A stretch of DNA of 64,000 nucleotides from Gillisella vitis. Lineage in GTDB: Bacteria; Pseudomonadota; Alphaproteobacteria; Rhizobiales; Rhizobiaceae. A program made the position numbers and the translations under genes. Shown one piece after another: positions 9,031 to 17,748 of this stretch (positions within the stretch are counted from its first letter, which is position 1; every line of letters begins with the position of its first letter). The notes beneath the pieces are model-generated. The model saw only the letters and a list, made by a program, of their open reading frames with translations. It did no database searches and was not told the DNA's origin. The stretch covers positions 62,001 through 126,000 of the forward strand of contig WPHV01000002.1 of assembly GCA_009744235.1 (NCBI GenBank), in the 5' to 3' direction.

Positions 9031-9052
9031 GGAAGCACCTCTCGGTGCTTCC
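9031..9052. terminator. Bidirectional Rho-independent terminator
   Basis: GGAAGCACC pairs perfectly with GGTGCTTCC across a TCTC loop. On the plus strand it is followed by GTTTTCC, and on the minus strand by GTTTTTG, so it can end both the rightward binding-protein gene and the leftward metY gene that converge here. Confidence 0.8.
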
Positions 9053-9067
9053 GTTTTCCATGTTTGA

Positions 9068-10390
9068 TCAGGCTGCCTTGCTGTTCTGCTCGCCAGAAGA
9101 TGCCGCATCGAGACCACGTTGGATATCGGCGATGATATCATCGATATGCTCAATGCCGATGGAAAGGCGCACATAGCCCGGCGAAACGCCACTTGCGGCC
9201 TGTTCTTCGGCGGTCAGCTGGGAGTGGGTGGTCGAGGCCGGATGAATGGCGAGGCTGCGGGCATCACCAATATTCGCAACGTGATAGAGCAATTCGAGCC
9301 CGTCGATGAACTGACGGCCAGCGTCCAGCCCGTCTTTCAGCTCAAAGCCGACAAGGCCTCCATAACCACCCTTGAGATATGTATCGGCCCGCTCGCGCCA
9401 TACGCCGCTCTGCTGGGATGGATAGATCACCTTGGCGATTTCCGGCCGCTTGGCCAGATAATCCGCAACGGCTGCGGCGTTTTTAACGTGGCGCTCAATG
9501 CGAAGCGGCAGGGTTTCAATGCCTTGCAAAATCTGGAAGGCGTTGAAGGGCGAGAATGCAGCCCCGAGGTCACGCAGCAGGGTAACACGCGCCTTGATGA
9601 TATAGGCAATCGGTCCAAGTGGCTTGGTGGCTTCGGTCCAGATGGCGCCGTGATAGCTTGGATCAGGCGTGTTCAGAGCTGGTTGGCGCTCCTTGTGGGC
9701 TTCCCAATCAAAATTGCCACCATCAACAATCAAGCCGCCGATGGACGTGCCGTGGCCGCCAAGATATTTGGTGGAGGAATAAACAACCACAGCAGCGCCA
9801 TGATCAAAAGGCCGCGCCAGCAAGGGGGCGGCGGTATTGTCGACAATCAGCGGAATGCCGAATTCCCGGCCAATGCTTGCCACTTCGGCAATGGGGAAGA
9901 CCGTCAGTTTCGGATTGGGCAGCGTCTCGGCATAATAGGCGCGAGTGCGCCCATCCGTGGCGCGGCGGAAGTTTTCCGGATCAGTCGGATCAACAAAACG
10001 AACCTCGATGCCCTGATCTTTCAGTGTGTTGGCAAACAGGTTCCAGGTGCCGCCATAAAGATCAGTGGAGCTGACGATATTGTCGCCAACTTTGGCGAGA
10101 TTCTGGATCGCGACCGCAGATGCCGCCTGACCGGAGGCAAGCGCCAAAGCCGCCACGCCACCTTCGATGGCTGCAATGCGCTGCTCAAGCACATCCACGG
10201 TAGGGTTGCCGATGCGGCTATAGATATTGCCCAGCTCTTTCAGGGCAAACAGATTGGCCGCATGCTCCGTATCCCGGAACTGAAAAGACGTGGTCTGATA
10301 GATCGGAACGGCGACAGCTCCCGTCGTCGGGTCGGCGCGCCAGCCGGCATGAAGGGCCAGCGTTTCTGGATGCAATGGTTTGCTGCTCAT
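9068..10390 (-). CDS. metY: O-acetylhomoserine aminocarboxypropyltransferase (sulfhydrylase)
   Basis: A 440-residue PLP enzyme of the Cys/Met metabolism family. The PLP lysine is K208 in YSSTKYLGGHG; other family landmarks are YSRIGNPT (about 57-64), the ALASGQAA cofactor-loop region (83-90) and VDNTAAPL (183-190). The length and the N-terminus (ETLALHAGWRADPTTGAVAVPIYQTT) fit MetY, which joins sulfide or methanethiol to O-acetylhomoserine to make homocysteine or methionine in the cytoplasm. Here it would capture sulfide or thiol released from imported organosulfur compounds. The whole protein has no Cys and no Met except the initiator, which is remarkable for this size. The ATG is preceded by GGGAG. 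Confidence 0.9.
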   Translation of the reverse strand: MSSKPLHPETLALHAGWRADPTTGAVAVPIYQTTSFQFRDTEHAANLFALKELGNIYSRIGNPTVDVLEQRIAAIEGGVAALALASGQAASAVAIQNLAKVGDNIVSSTDLYGGTWNLFANTLKDQGIEVRFVDPTDPENFRRATDGRTRAYYAETLPNPKLTVFPIAEVASIGREFGIPLIVDNTAAPLLARPFDHGAAVVVYSSTKYLGGHGTSIGGLIVDGGNFDWEAHKERQPALNTPDPSYHGAIWTEATKPLGPIAYIIKARVTLLRDLGAAFSPFNAFQILQGIETLPLRIERHVKNAAAVADYLAKRPEIAKVIYPSQQSGVWRERADTYLKGGYGGLVGFELKDGLDAGRQFIDGLELLYHVANIGDARSLAIHPASTTHSQLTAEEQAASGVSPGYVRLSIGIEHIDDIIADIQRGLDAASSGEQNSKAA

Positions 10391-10481
10391 CTATAACTCC
10401 CGTCCTGTGTTGAATTTCCGCCAGTCACCGCCCTGCATTTTTGCTAGGTCTTTGGCCTCTGTGACGGTTGCATGATGGAAT

Positions 10482-10502
10482 AATCCATCGATTAAGTAGA
10501 GA
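10482..10502. promoter_or_regulatory. Degenerate AATCTA-N9-TAGATT site upstream of metY
   Basis: AATCCA-N9-TAGAGA matches nine of the twelve arm positions of the perfect sites at 7865 and 30803. Its spacer (TCGATTAAG) also shares TCGATT with the spacer of the 30803 site, so 15 of 21 positions agree with that site. It lies 92 bases upstream of the metY start. Confidence 0.4.
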
Positions 10503-10697
10503 AATATTCTTCCCTTCTTTCGACACCGCTTAGAAATTGCGCCTGAGGGAAGAGCCGGTCGTCTGCTGCCTCTTAACGTCTGATCGAAAAGCTGGCTGGG
10601 ATGATCGCTGCGACATTTCGGTGCTGATTGGGTCTGTTTTTCCCACTTGGTTTATCAAGACGCAAAATCTTTTCTCGGCCAAACAGCAAATAATTTT

Positions 10698-10718
10698 ACT
10701 CTATAGAAAAACTAGACA
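10698..10718. promoter_or_regulatory. Degenerate AATCTA-N9-TAGATT site before the second ribose-type importer
   Basis: ACTCTA-N9-TAGACA keeps the TCTA-N9-TAGA core of the perfect sites. It ends 15 bases before the ATG at 10734, close to the Shine-Dalgarno sequence, so it could act as a repressor site or a promoter element. Confidence is limited by its degeneracy and the AT-rich context. Confidence 0.35.
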
Positions 10719-10733
10719 ACCGGAGAAGACGAC

Positions 10734-11747
10734 ATGTCGGGCGACGAATTTAACACTGAAATTGGACGGCGTCAGCTCATCAAGCTCTCGGCCTTTGCTG
10801 GCGCAGCAGTTGCGGGGGCAAGCCTGCTTGGTGTCAATGCTGCCCACGCGGCAGATGAAGCTCTCAGCCTGAAGGGCAAACGGATCGGCATCAGCACGGC
10901 AGGGACCGACCATTTCTTTGACCTCCAGGCCTATAATGCCCAGATTGCCGAAGTGAAGCGTCTGGGCGGCGAACCTCTTGCCGTCGATGCGGGCCGTAGC
11001 GATGGCAAGCTGGTGGCTCAACTCCAAACCCTGATCGCGCAAAAGCCGGATGCCATCGTGCAATTGCTCGGCACCTTGACGGTTATCGACCCCTGGCTGA
11101 AACGGGCGCGCGACGCTGGCATTCCGGTTCTGACCATTGATGTCGGCTCCAGCCATTCGCTGAACAATTCGACCTCCGACAATTGGGGTATCGGCAAGGA
11201 TCTGGCCCTGCAACTGGTCTCTGACATTGGCGGTGAAGGCAATGTCGTGGTCTTCAATGGCTTTTATGGCGTGACGCCCTGCGCCATCCGCTATGACCAG
11301 CTTGTCAACGTCATCAAGTATTTCCCGAAGGTCAAGATTATCCAGCCGGAACTGCGCGACGTCATCCCCAATACCGTGCAGGACGCATTCGCCCAGATCA
11401 CCGCCATTCTCAACAAATATCCGGAAAAAGGTTCGATCAAAGCCATCTGGTCCGCCTGGGATATTCCGCAATTGGGGGCAACCCAGGCGCTGGCGGCAGC
11501 CGGGCGCACGGAAATCAAGACCTACGGCGTCGATGGCAGCCCCGAAGTGTTGCAACTTGTGGCGGACCCGGCTTCGCCTGCCGCCGCAGATGTTGCCCAA
11601 CAGCCCGCCGAAATTGGCCGCCAGGCCATTCAGAATGTGGCTTTGTTGCTGTCCGGCAAGACCTTGCCGCGCGAGAGCTACGTGCCAGCCCTGCTGGCCA
11701 ATAAGCAGACTGTCAACGAGGTCACCAAGAAGCTCGGGATCGGCTGA
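10734..11747 (+). CDS. Ribose-type ABC transporter substrate-binding protein, Tat-exported
   Basis: A 337-residue protein. The N-terminus carries a twin-arginine motif (GRRQLIKLSAFAGAAVAGAS) ending near NAAHA, so export by the Tat route is likely. The body is a ribose/LacI-superfamily binding protein (IGISTAGTDHFFDLQAYNAQ, PDAIVQLLGTLTVIDPWL, YGVDGSPEVLQLV). The mature protein has one Cys and no Met. GGAG precedes the ATG. It is the first gene of a four-gene importer (binding protein, ATPase, two permeases) followed by an LLM monooxygenase, which suggests that the imported solute is oxidised by that enzyme. Confidence 0.85.
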   Translation: MSGDEFNTEIGRRQLIKLSAFAGAAVAGASLLGVNAAHAADEALSLKGKRIGISTAGTDHFFDLQAYNAQIAEVKRLGGEPLAVDAGRSDGKLVAQLQTLIAQKPDAIVQLLGTLTVIDPWLKRARDAGIPVLTIDVGSSHSLNNSTSDNWGIGKDLALQLVSDIGGEGNVVVFNGFYGVTPCAIRYDQLVNVIKYFPKVKIIQPELRDVIPNTVQDAFAQITAILNKYPEKGSIKAIWSAWDIPQLGATQALAAAGRTEIKTYGVDGSPEVLQLVADPASPAAADVAQQPAEIGRQAIQNVALLLSGKTLPRESYVPALLANKQTVNEVTKKLGIG

Positions 11748-11818
11748 TCGCCAAGGCACGGTGTTGGAACACGACAGTTTATGCCAGGTCGCCAAGCGAC
11801 TTTGCGAGGGACATTTTC

Positions 11819-13372
11819 ATGCGTGACAGACAGCCTGCGGATGGCGATGCAATCCGCTTCCATGGCATTTCCAAACGGTTTGGTGGGGCAAGAGCGCTTG
11901 CCGATGTGTCTTTTGGCGTCCGCGCTGGAACGATCCATGGGCTTGTCGGCCAGAATGGTGCGGGAAAATCAACCCTGATCAAAATTCTCGCCGGTCTTCA
12001 CCGGCAGGATGACGGAACGATCGAGATCGACGGAGTTGGAAGACCGGATCTGACGCCGCCGCTGGTCGAAAATCTGGGCATCCACTTCATCCATCAGGAT
12101 CGTCTTCTGGTTCCATCCTTCACGGTTGGTGAGGCCTTGTTTCTGGGGCGCGAACCGAAGATTGCCGGGACGCCATTTCTGGATCGGCGGGCGATGAAAC
12201 GCCAGGCACAGGCGATTTTGCAGGACTATTTCGGCCTGAGCCTTCCGACCGGTGCATTGATCGGCGAGCTGACCACCGCGCAAAAGCAGATCGTCCAGAT
12301 CACACGCGCGCTGCTGGCCAAGCCCAAGGTTCTGGTGTTCGATGAGCCGACGGCGGCGCTGGTGCGGCGCGAGGCGGATATGCTGTTTTCCCTGATCCGG
12401 CGGCTGCGGGATGAAGGGGTGACGATCGTTTATATCTCGCATTACCTGGCTGAAATCGAAGCGCTTTGCGATGACGTGACCGTGCTGCGCAATGGGGAGG
12501 TGGTTGCCAGCCGCTCGCTTGCCGGTCTTTCAGCAAAACAGATCGCAACCCTGATGGTGGAGCGCGACATTGCCGAGATGTTTCCAAAACCGGTCGTTGC
12601 CAAGGGTGAGCGCCTGCTGGACGTTCGTGGCTTGACAGCTGAAGGCCGGTATGAGGACGTGTCTTTCAACCTGCACCGGGGCGAAGTGCTTGGCATCACC
12701 GGTCTTTTAGGCTCCGGTGCCAAGGAAATGTTGCAGACACTGTTTGGTCTGGAAACCGCAGGCTCGGGCGTCATTGAAACGGGCGAGACGGTGGTGTCAT
12801 TTGCAAATCCTCGCCAAGCCGTGTTGCGCAATCTGGCGCTTGTTCCGGAAGACCGGCGCGGTAATGGCGTGGCCCTGGACCTCACGGTGGCGGAAAACAC
12901 CACGCTTGCCAGTCTCGACCGTTTTTCGAGGGCGGGTTTTCTGAAGACCGGTCTCGAAAAGACTGCTGTGGACCGGCTGATCGGGCAATTGCAGATCAAG
13001 ACGGCAGGCCGCGATGCGCCGGTCCGAACCCTGTCCGGTGGTAATCAACAGAAGGTGGCGATTGCAAAATGGCTGAGCCGTCAATCGGAAATCTATCTTT
13101 TGGATGAGCCGACTGTTGGCGTCGATATCGGCGCGAAAGTCGAAATTTACCAGCTTATCGGTGAACTCATCGAAAAGGGTGCTGGCGTCATCATCTTGTC
13201 GTCCGACCTGCCGGAACTGGTTGGCATAACCGACCGGATTCTGGTGTTTTTCCGAGGCCGGATCACGGCGGAACTCACATCGAGCCAGACGACGGCGGAT
13301 GCAGTCTTTGCCGCTACAACCGGCTCGGATGCCGCGCCGGGGTCGAAGGAAGGATTGTGCCATGTCGGCTGA
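11819..13372 (+). CDS. Ribose-type ABC transporter, tandem ATP-binding protein
   Basis: A 517-residue protein with two ABC domains. Domain 1 has Walker A GQNGAGKST (about residues 49-57), Walker B VLVFDEPTAAL and a degenerate signature (LTTAQKQIVQITRAL). Domain 2 has a degenerate P-loop (GLLGSGAKEML), a canonical signature (LSGGNQQKVAIAKWL) and Walker B (IYLLDEPTVGVD). GAGGGA precedes the ATG. The 3' end overlaps the permease start by 11 bases, implying translational coupling. It powers the importer whose binding protein lies just upstream. Confidence 0.9.
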   Translation: MRDRQPADGDAIRFHGISKRFGGARALADVSFGVRAGTIHGLVGQNGAGKSTLIKILAGLHRQDDGTIEIDGVGRPDLTPPLVENLGIHFIHQDRLLVPSFTVGEALFLGREPKIAGTPFLDRRAMKRQAQAILQDYFGLSLPTGALIGELTTAQKQIVQITRALLAKPKVLVFDEPTAALVRREADMLFSLIRRLRDEGVTIVYISHYLAEIEALCDDVTVLRNGEVVASRSLAGLSAKQIATLMVERDIAEMFPKPVVAKGERLLDVRGLTAEGRYEDVSFNLHRGEVLGITGLLGSGAKEMLQTLFGLETAGSGVIETGETVVSFANPRQAVLRNLALVPEDRRGNGVALDLTVAENTTLASLDRFSRAGFLKTGLEKTAVDRLIGQLQIKTAGRDAPVRTLSGGNQQKVAIAKWLSRQSEIYLLDEPTVGVDIGAKVEIYQLIGELIEKGAGVIILSSDLPELVGITDRILVFFRGRITAELTSSQTTADAVFAATTGSDAAPGSKEGLCHVG

Positions 13373-14423
13373 GGTCAATTCCGTTTCGATTGGCGTGAGG
13401 TCGCCGACAGCCACCGGAATGCGTCACCACGGCTCGTCCCAGGGAGGCGAACTTGTCCCGCGCCGCAATGGTGCGGCCCGGAGTGCTGCCTGGCTGCTAC
13501 GGACCGGGTCCATACTCGGAATCCTCTGCGTCTTCCTGTTCTTTTCGCTGACGGCGCCCTTCTTTTTCAGCCTCGGCAATCTGGGCAATGTTCTTGCGCA
13601 ATCGGCCATTCTCGGGTTGCTGGCCTTCGGGCTGACGGTGGTGATCATCGCGGGCGGTTCGAATGTCGTGACGGGCGGGATCGATCTGTCGCTGGCCGCC
13701 AATATGGGCCTCAGCGCCGCGGTCTATGCCAGCCTTGTGCAGTTGGGATGGAGCGATGGCATCGCCGTTTTGGGGGCGTTGGCCACCGGATTGGTCATCG
13801 GTCTCGTCAATGCATTGGCTGTTGTCATTGTCGGTATCGTGCCGCTTCTGGCAACGCTTGCGGTGATGAATGTGGTGGCCGGTCTCGAACTGGTGTTGAC
13901 CCAAAACACCGTCATTCCTGCCTCCACCGATTTTCTCTCACTGCTTTCAGCCACAGGGCCATTCGGTCTGCCGGTGCTGGCCTATGTTCTGCTGGGGGCA
14001 GCCTTGCTGGTCGGAGCTGTCGTCCAATATACCCCGCTGGGATTGAGGCTTTACGCGGTCGGTGAATTTCCGGAAGCAGCAAGGGCGGCGGGCCTCAGGG
14101 TCAAAACCCTGACGGCAGGTGCCTTCATCGCGGCGGGTCTGCTGGGCGGTATCGCCGGTATCCTCAATACGTCCTATCTCAGCGGCAGTTCCACCGGCGC
14201 TGGCGATATCTTGCTGCCCGTCGTGGTGACCACGCTGCTGGGCTCGGTGTTTTCACGGCGGCTGGTGCCGACCATTCCCGGTACGCTGGTTTCGGCGATC
14301 TTTGTCGGTGTGCTGATCAATGGGTTTCAACTGCTCAATCTGTCGAGCACATTGGTGGCTGGCGTCCAGGGCGCGCTGATCCTTCTGGTCGTCTCGGCCA
14401 CCACTTTGCTACGCAGGAGGTAG
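13362..14423 (+). CDS. Ribose-type ABC transporter permease 1
   Basis: The ATG at 13362 has a good Shine-Dalgarno sequence (AAGGA) and overlaps the ATPase stop; the upstream in-frame ATG at 13299 is deep in the ATPase gene and is rejected. The product is 353 residues, with a hydrophilic N-terminus of about 50 residues and then multiple membrane helices. It has the RbsC-type core (VIIAGGSNVVTGGIDLSLAA and PLGLRLYAVGEFPEAARAAG). It pairs with the next permease, so the channel is probably a heterodimer. Confidence 0.88.
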   Translation: MSAEVNSVSIGVRSPTATGMRHHGSSQGGELVPRRNGAARSAAWLLRTGSILGILCVFLFFSLTAPFFFSLGNLGNVLAQSAILGLLAFGLTVVIIAGGSNVVTGGIDLSLAANMGLSAAVYASLVQLGWSDGIAVLGALATGLVIGLVNALAVVIVGIVPLLATLAVMNVVAGLELVLTQNTVIPASTDFLSLLSATGPFGLPVLAYVLLGAALLVGAVVQYTPLGLRLYAVGEFPEAARAAGLRVKTLTAGAFIAAGLLGGIAGILNTSYLSGSSTGAGDILLPVVVTTLLGSVFSRRLVPTIPGTLVSAIFVGVLINGFQLLNLSSTLVAGVQGALILLVVSATTLLRRR

Positions 14424-14430
14424 GGTCATC

Positions 14431-15432
14431 ATGTCAACGGTTGACACCAAAACGCAGACGGCTGGGGCCTTGGCGTCCGGTTACCTGCGGATCGGATATC
14501 TGGTGCGCTATGCGCTAATCCTTGCCATCCTCGCGGTCATCGCGATATTTTCAACGGTGGCGCCAAGCTTTCTGACGGGCGCCAACCTGTTGAGTGTGCT
14601 GGTCAACAATGTTGCATTGCTCGCCATCGTGTCGATTGCGATGACCTTTGCCGTTGCCTCCGGCGGCATCGATCTTTCGGTTGCGACGGCGGTGGATTTT
14701 GCCAGTTTCACCTTTGTCTCGCTGGTGCTGGGTGGTGTGCCCGTCGGCTTCGCGGTGCTGGCGGCAATCTTCGTCGGCGGACTGGTCGGTGCCTTGAATG
14801 GTCTGTTGATTTCGGCAATCGGCATCTCACCGTTTCTGGCGACGCTTGGAACGCTGTTCATCGGCCGCAGCGTGCAGCAATTGCTGACCAATGGCGGCAA
14901 TCCGGTCTATCTGTCCCAAGCCGCCATTCCGCCAGGCTTTTCCTTCATCGGGCATGGACACTTGTTCGGTGTACCTGTGCCGCTGGTCGTAACGCTGTCG
15001 CTGATTGTTTTGACTGGTGTGCTATTGTCAATGACCCGTTTCGGGCGGGTCCTGACGGCCATCGGCACCCAGGCCAGCGTGGCGCGCTATTCGGGCCTGT
15101 CTGTCGCCTCAGTTGTTGCGAGCGCCTATATTCTGGCCGGGACTATTGCCGCAATTGCTGGCATCCTTTTGACGGCAACAGTCAATGTCTACATTCCGTC
15201 ATCCGGCAATGCCTTCCTGCTGAATGCCATTGGCGCAACCTTTATCGGCACCACGCTCCATCCGTTGCGCCGTCCCAATGTGGTTGGCACCGTGCTTGGC
15301 GTTCTGCTGCTTGGCCTCGTCTCGAACGGGTTGCTGCTGTCCGGTTTGAATTTCTATTGGCAGCAGGTTGCAACGGGCCTTTTGATCTTTTCGGTTCTGG
15401 CCTTGAGTTCTAAGACGGGGCGCCCGTCTTGA
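14431..15432 (+). CDS. Ribose-type ABC transporter permease 2
   Basis: A 333-residue membrane protein homologous to the preceding permease (MTFAVASGGIDLSVATAVDF, TLGTLFIGRSVQQLL, GIGTQASVARYSGLS-like loop). It starts eight bases after permease 1, with AGGAGG in the preceding coding end. Two distinct permease genes rather than one homodimer gene is usual for the subgroup of this transporter class that has split channels. Confidence 0.88.
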   Translation: MSTVDTKTQTAGALASGYLRIGYLVRYALILAILAVIAIFSTVAPSFLTGANLLSVLVNNVALLAIVSIAMTFAVASGGIDLSVATAVDFASFTFVSLVLGGVPVGFAVLAAIFVGGLVGALNGLLISAIGISPFLATLGTLFIGRSVQQLLTNGGNPVYLSQAAIPPGFSFIGHGHLFGVPVPLVVTLSLIVLTGVLLSMTRFGRVLTAIGTQASVARYSGLSVASVVASAYILAGTIAAIAGILLTATVNVYIPSSGNAFLLNAIGATFIGTTLHPLRRPNVVGTVLGVLLLGLVSNGLLLSGLNFYWQQVATGLLIFSVLALSSKTGRPS

Positions 15433-15516
15433 TCGCAAACACCATGATCGCAAACACAATCGCCAGTCGATGGGCGCGCGTTGTCGAACCGCATAGTCCA
15501 AAAACCGAATGGATGC

Positions 15517-16596
15517 ATGACCAGTAAGACTGAATTTCTCTGGTATGTCCCCAATGACGTCAAGGCAGGTCATCGCGGTGATATCGCTGGCGAGGATCAT
15601 AACAGCCTTGACAGCTTGACTGCACATGCCAAAGCCCTGGAGGATCATGGCTGGGCAGGCGCACTGATTGGCACCGGTTGGGGACGGCCGGATACGTTTA
15701 CGGTGGCAACGGCACTGGCCGCACGCACCACCCGGTTCGAACCGTTGATCGCCATTCGGCCCGGCTATTGGAAACCGGCCAATTTCGCCTCCGCAGCCGC
15801 AACGCTTGATCATTTGAGCAATGGTCGCGTCCGCGTCAATGTGGTTTCGGGCAAGGACGATCTTGCCGCCTATGGCGATAGCGAAGGCGATTCCGCTCAT
15901 CGCTACGCCCGCACCGCAGAATTCATGCGGCTTGTGCGCCGGCTATGGACCGAAGAAAATGTCAGTTTCGAAGGCGCGCATTTTCGTGTTTCGAATTCCA
16001 CCGTGGAACCACGGATCAGGCCAAGAGAAGGGCGTCCGCATCCAAAGCTCTATTTCGGCGGCGCATCGCAAGCGGCTGAACATGTCGCCGCCACCCAAGC
16101 GGATGTGCAGCTTTTCTGGGGAGAGCCGCGTGACGGGGTCCGGGAACGGATCGACCGATTGAAGGCGCTCAGCCGGACATTGGACCGCGATCTTCCGCCA
16201 TTGGAATTCGGTCTCAGGATCACCACCCTGGTCCGTGACACTACGGAGCAAGCCTGGGCCGATGCTCAGGCCAAAGTGGCGGAAATGGCAAAAACCAGCG
16301 GCGCTGGCTGGCATGACCACAAGCGGGAGGTGGCGATCGGACAAAAGCGACTTCTTGATCTTCATTCCCAAGGCGAGGTGCTGGACGAAAACCTTTATAC
16401 GGCGCCCGGAAAATTCGGCGGCGGTGGTGCTGGAACGACCTGGCTCGTCGGCTCCGCGCAGGATGTCGCCCGCGCGCTTTGTCGTTATCGAGATGTCGGG
16501 ATCAGCCACTTCATTCTGTCCGATACCCCTTATCTTGCGGAAATCGAACGCCAGGGAAAGCAATTGCTGCCCTTGTTGCTGCCGCCTCAAGATTGA
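15517..16596 (+). CDS. LLM class flavin-dependent monooxygenase, SsuD (alkanesulfonate monooxygenase)-like
   Basis: The ATG at 15517 gives 359 residues beginning just before the conserved FLWYVPNDV strand; a TTG start at 15481 is possible but less likely. The TIM-barrel landmarks of the SsuD branch are present: WAGALIGTGWGRPDTFTVAT, RFEPLIAIRPGYWKPANFAS, DHLSNGRVRVNVVSGKD and LYFGGASQAAEHVAATQ. Such enzymes use FMNH2 and O2 to cleave C-S bonds of sulfonates. It follows the second ribose-type importer by 84 bases and precedes the amino-acid-type importer. No flavin reductase gene is seen nearby. Confidence 0.88.
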   Translation: MTSKTEFLWYVPNDVKAGHRGDIAGEDHNSLDSLTAHAKALEDHGWAGALIGTGWGRPDTFTVATALAARTTRFEPLIAIRPGYWKPANFASAAATLDHLSNGRVRVNVVSGKDDLAAYGDSEGDSAHRYARTAEFMRLVRRLWTEENVSFEGAHFRVSNSTVEPRIRPREGRPHPKLYFGGASQAAEHVAATQADVQLFWGEPRDGVRERIDRLKALSRTLDRDLPPLEFGLRITTLVRDTTEQAWADAQAKVAEMAKTSGAGWHDHKREVAIGQKRLLDLHSQGEVLDENLYTAPGKFGGGGAGTTWLVGSAQDVARALCRYRDVGISHFILSDTPYLAEIERQGKQLLPLLLPPQD

Positions 16597-16765
16597 CAGG
16601 ATTGTACTCCTGCCAAGCATGCGAAGCCAGGCAGGCATAAAGAAAATTCTACTTTAGTCGTAATCTCCGGTAGACCGATCCTTGATGACGCCGTATGGAA
16701 GAACGCCATTGCTCGTGATCGGTGCGGCTCTTCAATACGGTGTCGCCAAAATAAGGAGCCTCGCC

Positions 16766-17601
16766 ATGCTTGCCGCAACCATGACCAAGACAATCTTCGG
16801 GATTGTCCTCTCGATATCCGCCCTCGTCGCAACCCAAGCCTCGGCCGATGCCACGCTTGACCGCATCAAGGGACGTGGCAAGCTGACGGTCGGTGTTATC
16901 CTGTCTGGCGCACCCTTTGGTTATATCGATCCGAAAACCCAGGAGCAAAAAGGTTTAACGTCGACATCGCCCAGGCGCTGGCCGATGATCTCGGCGTCAA
17001 GCTGGAAACGGTGACAGTGACGCCACCCAATCGGGTGCAGTTTCTTCAGCAGGGCAAGGTCGATATCCTGATCGCCAATATGCAATATACCGAGGACCGC
17101 GCCAAGGTGCTGGATTTCGTGCCGACACCTTATGATCGCAGCGGCGGCGCTGCCGTGGTGCGCAAGGATAGCGGTCTGAAGGATTGGGCGGACCTGAAAG
17201 GCAAGCCGGTCTGCGTCTCGCAAGGGTCAAACTATACCCAGCCGCTGATCGAGGAATATGGTGCCATTGTCAAGGCGCTGCCGAGCCAGCCGGAATCGCT
17301 GCTGGCGTTGCAGGGCGGCAATTGCGTGGCGGCTGTGCATGTTGGCGCAACTGTTGGGCTGTTGTTGCAGGATCGTCCCGAAGAATGGAAGGATTATGCC
17401 ATTCCGTTCCCGACCGAACTGGTGCCCTCTGATTCCGTCATCTGGCTGCGCAAGGGTGAGAAAGATACCCAGGCCGCCCTCGACAGTGCCGTCAAGAAAT
17501 TGCATGTTTCCGGAAAATTGCTCGATTTCGCCAAGTCCAGCCGCCTGCTGAATACCGACTATCTCGAGCAGGAACACAAGGCGCTCGCCACGACCAAGTA
17601 A
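16766..17601 (+). pseudogene. Amino-acid-type ABC substrate-binding protein (SBP_bac_3), broken by a one-base frameshift
   Basis: AAGGAG precedes the ATG at 16766, which opens a signal peptide (ending near VATQASA). The family-3 binding-protein body starts with LDRIKGRGKLTVGVILSGAP and GYIDPKTQEQKG. At 16952-16954 the frame shifts: a codon GG_ lacks one base before TTT AAC GTC GAC. The original frame then stops at 17012-17014. In the +2 frame the expected continuation FNVDIAQALADDLGVKLETV runs into the long second part (NRVQFLQQGKVDILIANMQY to 17601). Restored, it would be 278 residues, normal for the family. It may be a real inactivating mutation or a sequencing error; all else looks intact. 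Confidence 0.85.
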
Positions 17602-17610
17602 GACGAAGGC

Positions 17611-17635
17611 GCGAAGATGTAGGCCACATCTTCGC
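17611..17635 (+). terminator. Terminator or attenuator hairpin between binding protein and permease genes
   Basis: GCGAAGATGT pairs perfectly with ACATCTTCGC across a 5-base loop and is followed by TTTC. It lies nine bases after the binding-protein stop and before the permeases. Such hairpins often let binding-protein mRNA outnumber permease mRNA. Confidence 0.6.
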
Positions 17636-17748
17636 TTTCAAATGATTTCGACTATCTCAAATGCAGCTCATGCTTGAGGTATTCGGAAACAGAATACGAG
17701 CTGCTATTGAAGGTGGAGTTCGTATCAGCGGCTCAACGGTAGAAACAC

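Larger units (their letters stand above)
10391..10733. other. Divergent intergenic region between metY and the second ribose-type importer
   Basis: 343 bases with no credible gene. It contains two degenerate copies of the AATCTA-N9-TAGATT inverted repeat, at 10482-10502 (92 bases from metY) and 10698-10718 (just before the binding-protein start). The metY leader was inspected for a SAM-II-type riboswitch and none was recognised. Confidence 0.5.

Noticed and set aside
9119..10396. 425-residue plus-strand open frame opposite metY
   Set aside because: Antisense to a strongly supported enzyme gene, without domain features of its own.
10391..10520. Possible SAM-II-type riboswitch in the metY leader
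   Set aside because: The leader was read on the minus strand for the conserved pseudoknot segments and neither was recognised. A covariance-model search would settle it.
16940..16960. Programmed ribosomal frameshift in the amino-acid binding-protein gene
   Set aside because: There is no reason for recoding in this family and no following structure was noted; a one-base deletion or sequencing error explains it more simply.
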